DNA from: Geothermovivens sp964644845
GTDB lineage: Bacteria > Zhuqueibacterota > Zhuqueibacteria > Oleimicrobiales > Geothermoviventaceae
Direction: 5' to 3'
DNA length: 33,070 nt
NCBI GenBank assembly: GCA_964644845.1
Contig: CAZXXS010000055.1
Coordinates: forward strand, 1 to 33,070
The notes beneath the pieces are model-generated. The model saw nothing but the letters and a program-made list of their open reading frames with translations, was not told where the DNA came from and did no database searches. A program made the position numbers and the translations under genes. This document shows, piece by piece, positions 1-8,429 of this stretch. Position 1 is the stretch's first letter. The number at the start of each line of letters is the position of its first letter.

Positions 1-2016
1 ACGGCCAAAATCGGCTGGAACAAACAAAATCCGTTTCCGCACAGTACCTTCTGGTGGCAAGGGGTGGACGGAAGTCAGGTGCTTTCTCACCTGAGTTTCC
101 ATCCCCACCTGTACAACATCCAGCTTACCCCAAAACATGTACGCGAAGCGTGGAACCGCTTTCGACAAAAGGGGACAAGCCACTACCTGCTTCTGCCGTT
201 TGGATTTGGCGACGGCGGCGGCGGTGTCACCCGCGACCACGCCGCAAACCTCGACCTACTGAAGAATTTACCCGGGCTCCCGAAGCTCCAGCCGGGTGGC
301 GTGCAGGCTTTCTTCGACAGCGTGCGCGCCGAGGAGGCAGCTCTGCCAACCTGGAACAACGAGCTTTACTTCGAGTACCACCGCGGCACACTCACAAGCC
401 AGGCCGCGGTAAAGCGTGCCAACCGGAAAACCGAGCTGGCCCTGCGGGAGGCCGAGTACTTCAGCACTCTGGGCACACTTCACGGGCTCCGTTATCCCGC
501 TGCAGAGCTGGAAGAGGCCTGGAAACTCTTGCTGACAAATCAGTTTCACGACATCCTGCCGGGCAGCTCCATTCCGGAAGTCTACGAGGATGCGCTACGC
601 GACTTCGACCGGGCTAAGAGCACCGCGGAGAAGGCCAAACAGGCTGCCGTGGCGCACCTCCTTGGAAAACTCTCCGGCGACGGCGAGCATCTCGTCGTTT
701 TCAACTCCCTGTCCTGGGAACGCACGGACGTCGCCCGCGTCAAAGTCGACGTCCTGCCGGGTCAAACACCAGTAGTCCTGGACCCGGACGGCCGTGCCGT
801 GCCGTGCCAGCTTGTGGAAGAGGCAAACGGCGACACTTTCCTGCTCTTCCTTGTTGAACAGATGCCTGCGTTGGGCTCGCGAACCTACACCCTGAGTTTC
901 CAAGAAGGCGAGGAAAACCAGCACGTTACCCCCTCTCGCGTCGACCAGCTTGAAACCGAATTCTTCGCCTTGAGTCTGAATGAACTAAGCGAAATTACCT
1001 CGCTCTTCGACAAACGTGCGAGCAGGCCCGTGTTCACCGCACCCGGCAACGTGTTCCAGGCCTTCCTGGACTACCCGCACGCGTGGGAGGCTTGGGACAT
1101 CGACGAGGACTTTGAGGACCACTCCCTCGGTCCATTCGAGCCCGTTGCCCAGCGCGTCCTCAGCGACGGACCCGTTGCCGTGGTGGTTGAAACGACGGTT
1201 CGCTTGGAGTCCTCTACGATCACACAGCGTCTCTACGCGTACAAACACCTGCCGCGGCTCGATTTCGACACCGAAATCGACTGGCACGAGTCGCGCGTGC
1301 TCCTTAAAGTCGCCTTCCCGCTGAACGTTCACACGCGGCGTGCCACCTACGAAATCCAGTTCGGCGCCATCGACCGGCCGACGCATCGCAACACGTCCTG
1401 GGCTGCAGCTCAGTACGAAGTCGCCGGGCAGCGCTGGGCCGACCTTTCGGAGCCGGACTACGGCGTCAGCTTGCTAAACGACTGCAAGTACGGCCACGAC
1501 GCGCGCGACAACGTGCTGCGGCTGTCGTTACTGCGTTCGCCTTACCCACCACCGCCGCAGGACGCCGGCATGGGCGCTCAGTGGAATCGGCCAGCAGATC
1601 AGGGCAAACACCGTGTCGTCTACAGCCTCTACCCGCACACCGGCTCCTGGCAGGATGCGCACTCACCCCGCGCAGGCTGGGAGCTCAACGTGCCCTTGAG
1701 CGTTTTCAGAGCTGGGACGCCACCCAACACAGACGTACCCGGGCTGGGGAAATCGCTGCTCGGAATCGAGCCCGGGAGCTCGGTCATTCTGGACACCGTC
1801 AAGAAGGCCGAGGACAGCGACGACCTGATTCTACGATTTTACGAGAGCGAAGGCCGGCGGGCCCAGGTCGACGTGGTTCCCAGTTTCGAGTTCACCAAGG
1901 CTTTTGAGACGAACCTGCTGGAGCGCCAGGAGCAACTGCTGACGAGCCGCGAGGGGCGCATTCCGCTGGCGTTCGGACCATTTGAGGTAAAAACAGTGAA
2001 GCTTGTGTTGCGCTAA
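1..2016 (+). CDS. Alpha-mannosidase, glycoside hydrolase family 38 (5' end cut by window)
   Basis: Retaining alpha-mannosidase that trims mannose from glycans. The frame is open from base 1, so the gene starts upstream. About 671 residues are visible against roughly 1000 usual for the family, and the part with the catalytic nucleophile Asp is missing. The first residues carry the family signature around FPHSTFWWQGVDGSQVLSH, the end of the catalytic barrel. The middle domain shows QFHDILPGSSI (codons 180-190). The rest is the C-terminal beta-sandwich region, ending KTVKLVLR before TAA. A start codon at 64 (GTG) is possible on paper but lies inside the conserved signature, so it is not the true start. 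No U-rich terminator follows; only a weak 5-bp stem sits at 2017-2038. Family assignment is firm; cell location and natural substrate cannot be judged without the N-terminus. Confidence 0.93.
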   Translation, partial: TAKIGWNKQNPFPHSTFWWQGVDGSQVLSHLSFHPHLYNIQLTPKHVREAWNRFRQKGTSHYLLLPFGFGDGGGGVTRDHAANLDLLKNLPGLPKLQPGGVQAFFDSVRAEEAALPTWNNELYFEYHRGTLTSQAAVKRANRKTELALREAEYFSTLGTLHGLRYPAAELEEAWKLLLTNQFHDILPGSSIPEVYEDALRDFDRAKSTAEKAKQAAVAHLLGKLSGDGEHLVVFNSLSWERTDVARVKVDVLPGQTPVVLDPDGRAVPCQLVEEANGDTFLLFLVEQMPALGSRTYTLSFQEGEENQHVTPSRVDQLETEFFALSLNELSEITSLFDKRASRPVFTAPGNVFQAFLDYPHAWEAWDIDEDFEDHSLGPFEPVAQRVLSDGPVAVVVETTVRLESSTITQRLYAYKHLPRLDFDTEIDWHESRVLLKVAFPLNVHTRRATYEIQFGAIDRPTHRNTSWAAAQYEVAGQRWADLSEPDYGVSLLNDCKYGHDARDNVLRLSLLRSPYPPPPQDAGMGAQWNRPADQGKHRVVYSLYPHTGSWQDAHSPRAGWELNVPLSVFRAGTPPNTDVPGLGKSLLGIEPGSSVILDTVKKAEDSDDLILRFYESEGRRAQVDVVPSFEFTKAFETNLLERQEQLLTSREGRIPLAFGPFEVKTVKLVLR

Positions 2017-2356
2017 GTCCCCAATTTGCCGTAGGGACAAGCCTCCTCGGTTTTCTGCCGCCAGTGTGTAGAACGCAAGACATCGAGGCTTTGGGTAACA
2101 CAGCGGCAGACCTTGGGCAACCGATCTGACCGCGCTGGCAAAACCCGGTTTTTTGGAGTCCGACTCGTGCATCCTCACGGGTCGGACAAATCGCTCGCAC
2201 GTGCTCCTTGCTTCGGCGCGAAAGTGCGCCTTGCCGAAATGGCAGAGTTTGCGAAATCAACGCCGGGAACCGTGCGGCTCGGCGGGTCGTCTTCAACCTG
2301 TACACCGGGTTGTAACTGCCGGAAACACGTGAGCTGGATTTTTCGGGAAATCACAG
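2017..2356. other. 340-base spacer with several hairpins ahead of the DHH gene
   Basis: No credible protein gene. Plus-strand stems seen: 2054-2061 with 2103-2110 (8 bp); 2103-2110 with 2125-2133 (8 bp, one bulged A); 2158-2167 with 2178-2187 (10 bp including one G.U); 2212-2217 with 2233-2238 (6 bp); and 2294-2298 with 2308-2312 (5 bp). No convincing -35/-10 pair was found. The region could be a long 5' leader for the DHH gene, a separate RNA, or unselected spacer. Confidence 0.5.
2054..2187 (+). promoter_or_regulatory. Candidate structured leader RNA with alternative pairings
   Basis: The segment GCGGCAGA (2103-2110) can pair perfectly with TCTGCCGC (2054-2061), extended by TGTGT/ACACA (2065-2069 with 2098-2102). 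It can also pair downstream with TCTGaCCGC (2125-2133). The downstream hairpin continues through a short stem (2113-2116 with 2121-2124) capped by a GCAA tetraloop of the GNRA type. A 10-bp hairpin follows at 2158-2187. One strand with two exclusive partners is the layout of a switching leader. No known riboswitch class was recognised, and 8-bp complements can arise by chance in a spacer this long. Confidence 0.3.
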
Positions 2357-3337
2357 ATGTCGGAGTACGAGAAAATCGTTACGCACAACGATTTCGACGG
2401 CGTCGTCAGCGCTGCCATCGTGAGCAGGGCGCTCGGGATCGACCGTTTTGTGTTTGCCGGACCGCGCACCATCGTGGAATCTCGCGTTACCATCACGAAG
2501 AACGACGTGGTCTGCGATTTGCCTTACCCCCTGGAGTGTGGTCTCTGGTTCGATCACCACGAGGGCAACCTCGAGGAGCTCAAGTACAGGGGCATTGATC
2601 CCGCCAGCGTGCCCGGCCGCTTTGCGCCGCGCGACTCCTGTGCGCGCGTTGTGTACGAGTACTTCGACCCGCAGGTTGACCTGCCCAAGTTTCTCGCTAC
2701 CACTGTGGACGAAGCCGACGTGCTGGACAGCTTCAAGTTCTCGTCCGTCGAAGACTGGCGCCGAGAGACACCGGGCAAGGTTGTAGACGCGGCCATCAAA
2801 GCCCAGGACGGCAAGCCCCGCGAACGCGATGCGTTTTTGCGGGCGTTGGTGCGGCTACTCCGGGACCACCCCCTCGCCGAGGTAGCCGCGAGAGAGGACA
2901 TCCGCGAGGCCTACCAACGCTACCGCCAGCGCGAAGAAGAGATGTTGCAGGTGATCGAGCGCGACGCCTCTTTCCTGCCAGCGGACAAGGCCAGAGAGCT
3001 CGTTGTACTCGATCTCACCGGCCACAAATTTCCACCCCGCTTGGTGAAGAAGTTGGCCTTCCTCCTTTACCCCGACGCCAAAGCCGTGCTCGAGATCAAG
3101 AACATTTTTCGGAACGGCGTCAAGTCGACGGACCTAAGCGTCTCCATGTCGCTGGGAATCAGCCTGAGCAACGTGGAACACAGCAAAGACGTGGGGGAAA
3201 TCATGCGGGCACTGAACATCGGCGACGGCCATCGCGGGGCAGGCGCTGGCACCGTGTTCTGCAGCTCCAAAGCGGAGATGTTGAAAGCGAAAGACCGGCT
3301 GCTCAAGGAAATCTACGAGATCTGGACGAAGCAGTAG
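2357..3337 (+). CDS. DHH-family phosphoesterase
   Basis: Predicted cytoplasmic Mn2+-dependent phosphohydrolase of the DHH superfamily (RecJ, NrnA and exopolyphosphatase relatives), 326 aa. Metal-binding motifs are visible: THNDFDG (residues 9-15), the name-giving FDHH (65-68), DEAD (118-121) and a glycine-rich GDGHRGAGAG (289-298) like the substrate-binding motif of the C-terminal DHHA1-type region. There is no extra RecJ-type OB domain and no CBS domain, so it is a short stand-alone form. The exact substrate (nano-RNA, cyclic dinucleotide product, polyphosphate or other) cannot be told. The ATG at 2357 is chosen because motif I follows within 15 residues; only a weak GGGA lies upstream. It stands alone between a long hairpin-rich spacer and its own terminator. 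Confidence 0.85.
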   Translation: MSEYEKIVTHNDFDGVVSAAIVSRALGIDRFVFAGPRTIVESRVTITKNDVVCDLPYPLECGLWFDHHEGNLEELKYRGIDPASVPGRFAPRDSCARVVYEYFDPQVDLPKFLATTVDEADVLDSFKFSSVEDWRRETPGKVVDAAIKAQDGKPRERDAFLRALVRLLRDHPLAEVAAREDIREAYQRYRQREEEMLQVIERDASFLPADKARELVVLDLTGHKFPPRLVKKLAFLLYPDAKAVLEIKNIFRNGVKSTDLSVSMSLGISLSNVEHSKDVGEIMRALNIGDGHRGAGAGTVFCSSKAEMLKAKDRLLKEIYEIWTKQ

Positions 3338-3362
3338 CAGCCGTTGAAGGACGCTGCGTTTT
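3337..3362 (+). terminator. Intrinsic terminator of the DHH gene
   Basis: Begins on the last base of the stop codon. Stem GCAG(c)CGT / ACGCTGC of 7 bp with one bulged C, 6-base loop, then GTTTT. Good position and shape; the T tract is short. Confidence 0.65.
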
Positions 3363-3597
3363 CGCCCGGGCAACGCAACCGGCGGCCCTGGCCCTCTGTC
3401 CTGAGGGAGGAAAAGTCGTGCGATCTTTCTCCGTGTGGGGTGAAACCTGACGGAGCGCATTCGCCCGGTCACTCAGAAAACAGCGCTCCGACGCGGGTTC
3501 AGCCCACCAGTCGGTTGCTAAGTTTCCGGAGAGACTTGTTCCGCCGCCTGTGCAAAGCGGAAGCCCCTCGCCCGCGGCGAACGTCGGACTCTCCACG
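3363..3597. other. Spacer enclosed by two convergent terminators
   Basis: 235 bases with no neighbour able to transcribe through them, because the DHH gene and pepT each terminate before it. Contains stems 3429-3434 with 3450-3455 (6 bp), 3451-3458 with 3483-3490 (8 bp perfect), and 3539-3544 with 3557-3562 (6 bp). The first two overlap and exclude each other. A strong Shine-Dalgarno (GGGAGG, 3405-3410) precedes a 10-codon GTG frame at 3418-3450. No function is assigned. Confidence 0.4.
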
Positions 3598-3627
3598 AAA
3601 ACAAAACCGGGACCTTGCCGGCCCCGG
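3598..3627 (-). terminator. Intrinsic terminator of pepT
   Basis: On the minus strand an 8-bp stem CCGGGGCC / GGTCCCGG (one G.U pair) with loop GGCAA is followed by TTTTGTTTT. It lies about 50 bases after the pepT stop. Textbook form. Confidence 0.85.
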
Positions 3628-3676
3628 CGAATTTCACGCTGGTCATGCGTTCTCCCGCACAGACTGGCAACTTGGA

Positions 3677-4921
3677 TCAGGTTTTCTCTGCCCACACCTG
3701 GACCAGGTTCACCAGGGTCTCCACAGCCCGTTCCATGTCCTGCAGCGAAATCCACTCGCGCTTGGAGTGGAAGTTGTGGCCGCCGGTGAAGATGTTGGGG
3801 GTCAGGAGCCCCTGGTACGAGAGACGTGCCCCGTCCGTACCACCGCGAATGCTCGAGAGCACAGGCTGCATCCCCGCGCGCCGCACGGCCTCCATCGCGT
3901 ACTCGACGACTTTCGGCTCTTCGTCGAGTTTGTACCGCATGTTCCGGTAGGACTCCCTGACTTCTGTCTCAACCCGCGCCCGGGGTTCTTCTTCAACGAT
4001 CTCAGCAGCCAGTTTCGCCAGGAAATCCTCTTTCTCCTTCAACCCCTCCACGGTGAAGTCGCGAATGAGTAGCTTGACCTCGGCCTTTTCGACGCCACCT
4101 TCGAGGACGTACGGGTGCACGTAGCCTTCCTTGCCCTCCGTAGTCTCGGGCGAAAGACGATCCTTCGGCAACTTCTCGACGAACCGGGCCATCAGCTTGA
4201 TGGCGTTCACGAGCTTGCCTTTGGCGTAACCCGGGTGCACATTCACGCCGTGAAATCGGACAGTCATCGTGTCCGCACAAAAGGTTTCGTTCTCGATTTG
4301 GCCAGCGGATTCGCCGTCCACCGTGTACGCGTACTCCGCACCGAAAGCTTTCACGTCGAAAAAGTCGGTGCCGCGACCGACCTCCTCGTCTGGGGTAAAG
4401 GCCAGGCGGATTTTGCCGTGCTCGATTTCAGGGTGCTGAAGCAAGTACTCCACGGCGGTCAGGATTTCCGCAATTCCCGCCTTGTCGTCGGCGCCGAGCA
4501 ACGTTGTCCCGTCCGACGTGATGATGTCCTCGCCGACGTGTTTGCGAAGCTCTTCGTTTTCAGCGGGATCGAGCACAACGTCCGGATCCCCGGGCAAGCG
4601 CAGAACCTGTCCCTGGTAGTTGCGGTGGATGACGGGCTTCACGTTTGCTCCGCTCACTTCAGGGGAAGTGTCAACATGCGCGATCAGCCCGATCACAGGC
4701 ACTTCCTTGGACGTCGTCGCCGGGAGTGTGGCCGTCAGGTAGCTGTGCTCGTCAAGATGCACATCGTGAAGGCCCAGAGCTTTGAGTTCCTCGGCGAGTT
4801 CTCTCAAAAAGTCCGTTTGTTTGGACGTGCTGGGGTAAGCCTCCACCCCTTCCTGGGACTGCGTGTCCTTCTGCACGTAGCGAAGAAAGCGATTCAGCAA
4901 CGCTTCACGATCGATTTCCAT
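3677..4921 (-). CDS. pepT: Peptidase T (tripeptide aminopeptidase)
   Basis: Cytosolic zinc aminopeptidase of the M20 family that removes the N-terminal residue from tripeptides, finishing peptide breakdown. 414 aa, close to the usual 408-410. Expected dinuclear-zinc site residues are present: AHVDTSP (His82, Asp84), GADDKAG (Asp145/146), TPDEEVGRG (Glu179/180), VDGE (Asp202) and GGHNFHSK near the end (His385). The dimerisation lid domain lies between, with VHPGYAKGKLVNAIKL. ATG start with AAGGAGA at 4929-4935 gives good spacing. An intrinsic terminator of the upstream lepB gene ends only about 20 bases before this ribosome-binding site, so pepT needs readthrough or a promoter overlapping that hairpin. 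Confidence 0.96.
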   Translation of the reverse strand: MEIDREALLNRFLRYVQKDTQSQEGVEAYPSTSKQTDFLRELAEELKALGLHDVHLDEHSYLTATLPATTSKEVPVIGLIAHVDTSPEVSGANVKPVIHRNYQGQVLRLPGDPDVVLDPAENEELRKHVGEDIITSDGTTLLGADDKAGIAEILTAVEYLLQHPEIEHGKIRLAFTPDEEVGRGTDFFDVKAFGAEYAYTVDGESAGQIENETFCADTMTVRFHGVNVHPGYAKGKLVNAIKLMARFVEKLPKDRLSPETTEGKEGYVHPYVLEGGVEKAEVKLLIRDFTVEGLKEKEDFLAKLAAEIVEEEPRARVETEVRESYRNMRYKLDEEPKVVEYAMEAVRRAGMQPVLSSIRGGTDGARLSYQGLLTPNIFTGGHNFHSKREWISLQDMERAVETLVNLVQVWAEKT

Positions 4922-4955
4922 CCCGTGCTCTCCTTAGGCTAAATGTCCCTCAAGC

Positions 4956-4984
4956 AAAAAGCCGGGCGCGTCAAGCTCCCGGCT
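4956..4984 (-). terminator. Intrinsic terminator between lepB and pepT
   Basis: Minus strand: AGCCGGG / CCCGGCT, a perfect 7-bp stem with an 11-base loop, followed by TTTTT (A tract at 4956-4960 on the plus strand). It lies 43 bases after the lepB stop and just ahead of the pepT ribosome-binding site. Confidence 0.8.
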
Positions 4985-5027
4985 CAGGTTGTGATGTCAC
5001 GCGTGCATTTCAGCAAATGTCGCCCGT

Positions 5028-5819
5028 TTACCGAATGATGTGTCCAATTCTCCCCCAGCGCACTTTTTTCCAGATCCGGTACAGCGGCACCGTTGAGTCC
5101 CACGACCAGTAGATCACCATCGCTTTACCGACCACGTTCTCGTACGGTAGAAAACCCCAGTAGCGACTGTCCTGTGAATTGTCGCGGTTGTCCCCCATCA
5201 TGAAGTAGTGGTTGGGCGGCACGGTGACAGGCCCCCAGTTCTCGAATTCGGGATTCCCTCCTACCGCGCGGCGAATCACGTAGCTCTTGCCGTCATCGCG
5301 CGTGATCCGGTAAAGCAACAAAAAACGACCTTCCTCCGGATCGTACTCCTTGCCGATGAACTCTTTTTTACCTTCCGGCTTGCCGTTCACGTACACGTCA
5401 CCGTGACGAATCTCGACCGTTTGCCCTCCCACAGCAATGCAGCGTTTGATGTAGTTGACGCGCATGTCCATCGGGTACTTGAAAACCACAATGTCGCCCT
5501 GCTTGGGCTTACGAATGGCTGGCAAGTGCGTATGTGGCAACGGGATGTTGAGCAACGGAATGCGATCCGGCGTTCTCACCCCGTAGATGAACTTGTTCAC
5601 GAGGAGGAAATCGCCGATGAGCAGCGTGTCTTTCATGGAACCCGTAGGGATGCGGTAAGCCTCGACCACAAAAATGCGGAGAAGTAGAGCTGCCAGTAAG
5701 GCAACCCCGATGGACTTCACCCATTCCCAGATTGTCTCCAGTGCGCTCTTCTGCGTCCTTGTAGCCGTTGCTGTCTTCGCGTGGGCCACGCCGCGCCTCA
5801 CCTCTTCAGCAGATGCCAT
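5028..5819 (-). CDS. lepB: Signal peptidase I
   Basis: Inner-membrane serine protease (S26) that cleaves Sec and Tat signal peptides from exported proteins. Using ATG at 5819 the protein has 263 aa. One N-terminal membrane segment spans about residues 34-52. The catalytic Ser is in PTGSMK (Ser61) and the general-base Lys in YIKRCIAV (Lys125). The conserved GDNRDNSQDSRYWG box near the C-terminus supports family membership. An upstream GTG at 5825 is in frame, but GGAG sits five bases before the ATG and overlaps that GTG, so the ATG is preferred. Last gene of a minus-strand group after lepA and an ABC transporter, 68 bases below the permease gene; a lepA-lepB pairing is well known in other bacteria. 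Confidence 0.96.
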   Translation of the reverse strand: MASAEEVRRGVAHAKTATATRTQKSALETIWEWVKSIGVALLAALLLRIFVVEAYRIPTGSMKDTLLIGDFLLVNKFIYGVRTPDRIPLLNIPLPHTHLPAIRKPKQGDIVVFKYPMDMRVNYIKRCIAVGGQTVEIRHGDVYVNGKPEGKKEFIGKEYDPEEGRFLLLYRITRDDGKSYVIRRAVGGNPEFENWGPVTVPPNHYFMMGDNRDNSQDSRYWGFLPYENVVGKAMVIYWSWDSTVPLYRIWKKVRWGRIGHIIR

Positions 5820-5887
5820 GTTCACTCCAGTTTCGCTTTGCCTGCCCCCTGGTGCGGGTTTTCAGTCGAAATACCGCCAAGTAAACG

Positions 5888-7525
5888 TCAAAAGGTCCAC
5901 TCAAGTTTCTCAAGCCGCGCCACTCCAAGCCCAACCGCTGCTGGGAAACTAACGGCGGCCAGAATCGCACTGGTGAGCGCAAACAAGCCTGCCAGGACCC
6001 CCTCGCTGGTGTCGCCAGCAAGCAGGGCACCAAGCGCTGGCAAGGCCACTGCTGCTCCCACAATCAGAAGCGTTCCAAGCATGTAAATGAGACCGCCTGG
6101 CGCCTTCAAAACGCGCTTTGGGTGTTCCCAGTCGAAGCGGGCGAAGAAAGCACCTACCCCAAGACCTACCGACGCAAGGGCTCCTGCCAAGAACACGCCA
6201 CCGAGAAGCACCAGGGCCATCAGGCTTGGATCGAGCCCGTTTCGCACCGCCGCGGCTGCGTTAGAGGCCACGAGAACCAACGAACCAACGAGCCACGCCA
6301 ACACTCCCTTGGCAAGCATGACCTTTCGAACGCCCCCGGGCGCGATCTTCAGAAACCAGAAGGCTCGACGTTCAATGGGCACCAGGGTCGTACCCAGCGT
6401 GGCAGCGGCAAACCCTCCAAGAATTGTGGACACAAGAAACGGTGTCCACCACGCTCCGCTTTCCGCGCCCGTCCCAAGCAATGGGAACAGAACCGCCATT
6501 CCAGCGAGAATCGCGATGCGCGTGAGTTGTTGCGTCTCGCGCGAGAACATCCGCCATTCACGGGCTAAGAGAAGACGCATCCCAAAGCGAGCGGAGGACT
6601 CCGCCCGTCTGACCCCGACTTGCTGCTCCGTTCGCGTTTTCCTGTGCACCACCGTAGCACCACGCGCCCAAATCGAGTCCGCCAGCCGCGCTGTGACATG
6701 ATGCACTGCTACGGCCGCAACCAGCAGTAAAATCAGGGGGACCAGCACAGCCGGGGTTGCCCCGCGAGCCGTGTTCAGCAAAATGTCGCCGAGCCAGCTA
6801 CTGGGCAAGAAAGATGCGCTGAGGTAACGCCCCACATGCTTCACAGTCTCCAGGCGAGCCGCGTCAAAATGAGGCGAAGTAGGATCGAAGAAACGCGCCC
6901 GAATCGCGTCAGACCCGAACCAGAACGCCAGGAACATCAAACCCAGAAACGCCGAGAGAATCTCACGGGCTCGCCTGGGCGGAAGAACGCGCACAACCCC
7001 AAGCATGACCAGCACACCGAGATCCGTGGCCAGAACCAGGAAAGCAAACAGCACGGCGGCTGCCACGAGGTAGTACAGAAACGAAGCGGCGTACACGAGC
7101 CCAAGAGCGATGGTCGTGGGCACCCCGAAAATGAGCAGGTAGGTAGCGTTCAGAAACGCTGTTTCAAGCAAACGGTAGTTGAAGACCGTGGTGCGCGGGA
7201 TAGGAGTCGTGAGCAGGTACTCAAGTTCCCCCGACAGGAAGAAGGCGCTGAGCGCAACCGTCGCTCCGCTCACGACAAGCATGATCAGGAACCCAAGAAA
7301 CACGGAACCGGGCAGCTGCTCCAGCGCCGAAGCGTACGCTGGGAGGCCTTTCAGTGTAGCAAACGCAGTCCACATCACCCGCGTGAACCAGTAGATGATC
7401 CACGCCCACATGCCCGCGAAAATCAGCAACTGGATCCGTTTGCGCGGCTTCCGCCACCACTCGTTTCGCAACGACTTGAGGCGCGTGCGAATCAGGAGTG
7501 TCAGTTTTCTTTGCGGCTGCTTCAC
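5888..7525 (-). CDS. ABC transporter membrane protein (putative exporter permease)
   Basis: 545-aa, strongly hydrophobic protein with about twelve predicted membrane segments. A first segment is near residues 30-50, and the rest fall in two blocks separated by a charged stretch around residues 280-320. It lies downstream of an ABC ATPase on the same strand, so the two most likely form one transporter. It does not show the short ABC-2 fold with one N-terminal and five C-terminal segments; it resembles the larger uncharacterised 'putative ABC exporter' permeases. Substrate unknown. The GTG start at 7525 is weak: GGAAG touches the start codon and an in-frame stop lies just upstream, so a start further in is possible. 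The 133-base gap to the ATPase gene is wider than other gaps in this cluster. Confidence 0.75.
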   Translation of the reverse strand: MKQPQRKLTLLIRTRLKSLRNEWWRKPRKRIQLLIFAGMWAWIIYWFTRVMWTAFATLKGLPAYASALEQLPGSVFLGFLIMLVVSGATVALSAFFLSGELEYLLTTPIPRTTVFNYRLLETAFLNATYLLIFGVPTTIALGLVYAASFLYYLVAAAVLFAFLVLATDLGVLVMLGVVRVLPPRRAREILSAFLGLMFLAFWFGSDAIRARFFDPTSPHFDAARLETVKHVGRYLSASFLPSSWLGDILLNTARGATPAVLVPLILLLVAAVAVHHVTARLADSIWARGATVVHRKTRTEQQVGVRRAESSARFGMRLLLAREWRMFSRETQQLTRIAILAGMAVLFPLLGTGAESGAWWTPFLVSTILGGFAAATLGTTLVPIERRAFWFLKIAPGGVRKVMLAKGVLAWLVGSLVLVASNAAAAVRNGLDPSLMALVLLGGVFLAGALASVGLGVGAFFARFDWEHPKRVLKAPGGLIYMLGTLLIVGAAVALPALGALLAGDTSEGVLAGLFALTSAILAAVSFPAAVGLGVARLEKLEWTF

Positions 7526-7658
7526 CTTCCGTTACTCAACCTTTTACGCTGGCGAGCAGGAATCTCACGGGGCAGTACCGCCACCCGGCGTTTCACCAGC
7601 CAAGTAAGGAACTCCGCTTTGCGTGCCGAACTCTCAGCGCCCGATTGGACCTGCTGGT

Positions 7659-8420
7659 TCAAGACTCGGCCAAGAAGCGTTTGACTTCCTCGTACTCCGC
7701 CCCACCGGTGAGATCGAGAAACATGTCTTCGAGGCTCTTGTCGCCAGCACTCAGTTGCTGGCGAAGTGCATCCATCGTGCCGAGGGCCACAAGTTTGCCT
7801 TTGTTGATGATGCCGACCCGGTCGCACATGTTTTCGGCGATCTCCAGGATGTGAGTCGACATGAACACCGTCACACCTTTTTCGTCCACGAGACCACGCA
7901 ACACGTCCTTGAGGGCACGAGCACTTCTGGGATCCAGACCTACGGTTGGCTCGTCCAGGAACAGCACGCGCGGCTCGGGCAGAAGAGCACCGCACAAAGC
8001 GATCTTTCGACGCATCCCGTGGGAGTACGATTGAATCAGCTCGGTAGCCTGTTCTTCGAGATCAAACAGCTGCAACAAGCTGTTGATCCGGCGGGCACTT
8101 CGCTCCGGATCAAGATCGTAGAGGGCGGCGACGAAACGCAGGAACTCCAGTCCCGTAAGCTTTTCGAAAAGGTAGAGTTGCTCGGGTACCAGCGTGAACT
8201 CCCGTTTGGCGCGCTCGGGCTCTGCCCACACGTCGTGCCCGTTGATGACGACCCTGCCTTCATCCGGCCGGAGCAGTCCCGTCATCATTTTGATCGTCGT
8301 CGTTTTGCCTGCGCCGTTCGGCCCGAGAAACACAAAAAGCTCACCGTCGACTTCCAAATTCAGGCCGTCAACAGCGAGCAGGTCCCCGTAACGCTTGACC
8401 AAACCCTCTGCCCGAATCAC
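7659..8420 (-). CDS. ABC transporter ATP-binding protein
   Basis: 253-aa nucleotide-binding subunit that powers a membrane transporter. Walker A is GPNGAGKTT (33-41), the signature is the variant YSHGMRRK, Walker B is RVLFLDEPT, D-loop GLDP, and the H-loop His is in STHILE. The type matches the CcmA/NatA-like ATPases that pair with exporter permeases, and the permease gene follows. GTG start at 8420 with AGGG about five bases upstream. Only nine bases separate it from the lepA stop, so the ribosome-binding site sits directly behind lepA and translation is probably coupled. Confidence 0.9.
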   Translation of the reverse strand: MIRAEGLVKRYGDLLAVDGLNLEVDGELFVFLGPNGAGKTTTIKMMTGLLRPDEGRVVINGHDVWAEPERAKREFTLVPEQLYLFEKLTGLEFLRFVAALYDLDPERSARRINSLLQLFDLEEQATELIQSYSHGMRRKIALCGALLPEPRVLFLDEPTVGLDPRSARALKDVLRGLVDEKGVTVFMSTHILEIAENMCDRVGIINKGKLVALGTMDALRQQLSAGDKSLEDMFLDLTGGAEYEEVKRFLAES

Positions 8421-8429
8421 AGTTCCCTC

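Noticed and set aside
2149..2187. 10-bp hairpin at 2158-2187 as an intrinsic terminator
   Set aside because: The T run (2150-2155) precedes the stem on the plus strand, and an A run would follow on the minus strand, so neither direction has the needed U tail.
3404..3480. Resemblance to RNase P RNA (GAGGAAAAGTC, then GGGGTGAAA and GGAGCGCA)
   Set aside because: The spacing is far too short, the later conserved blocks of RNase P RNA are absent, and the spacer is smaller than the RNA.
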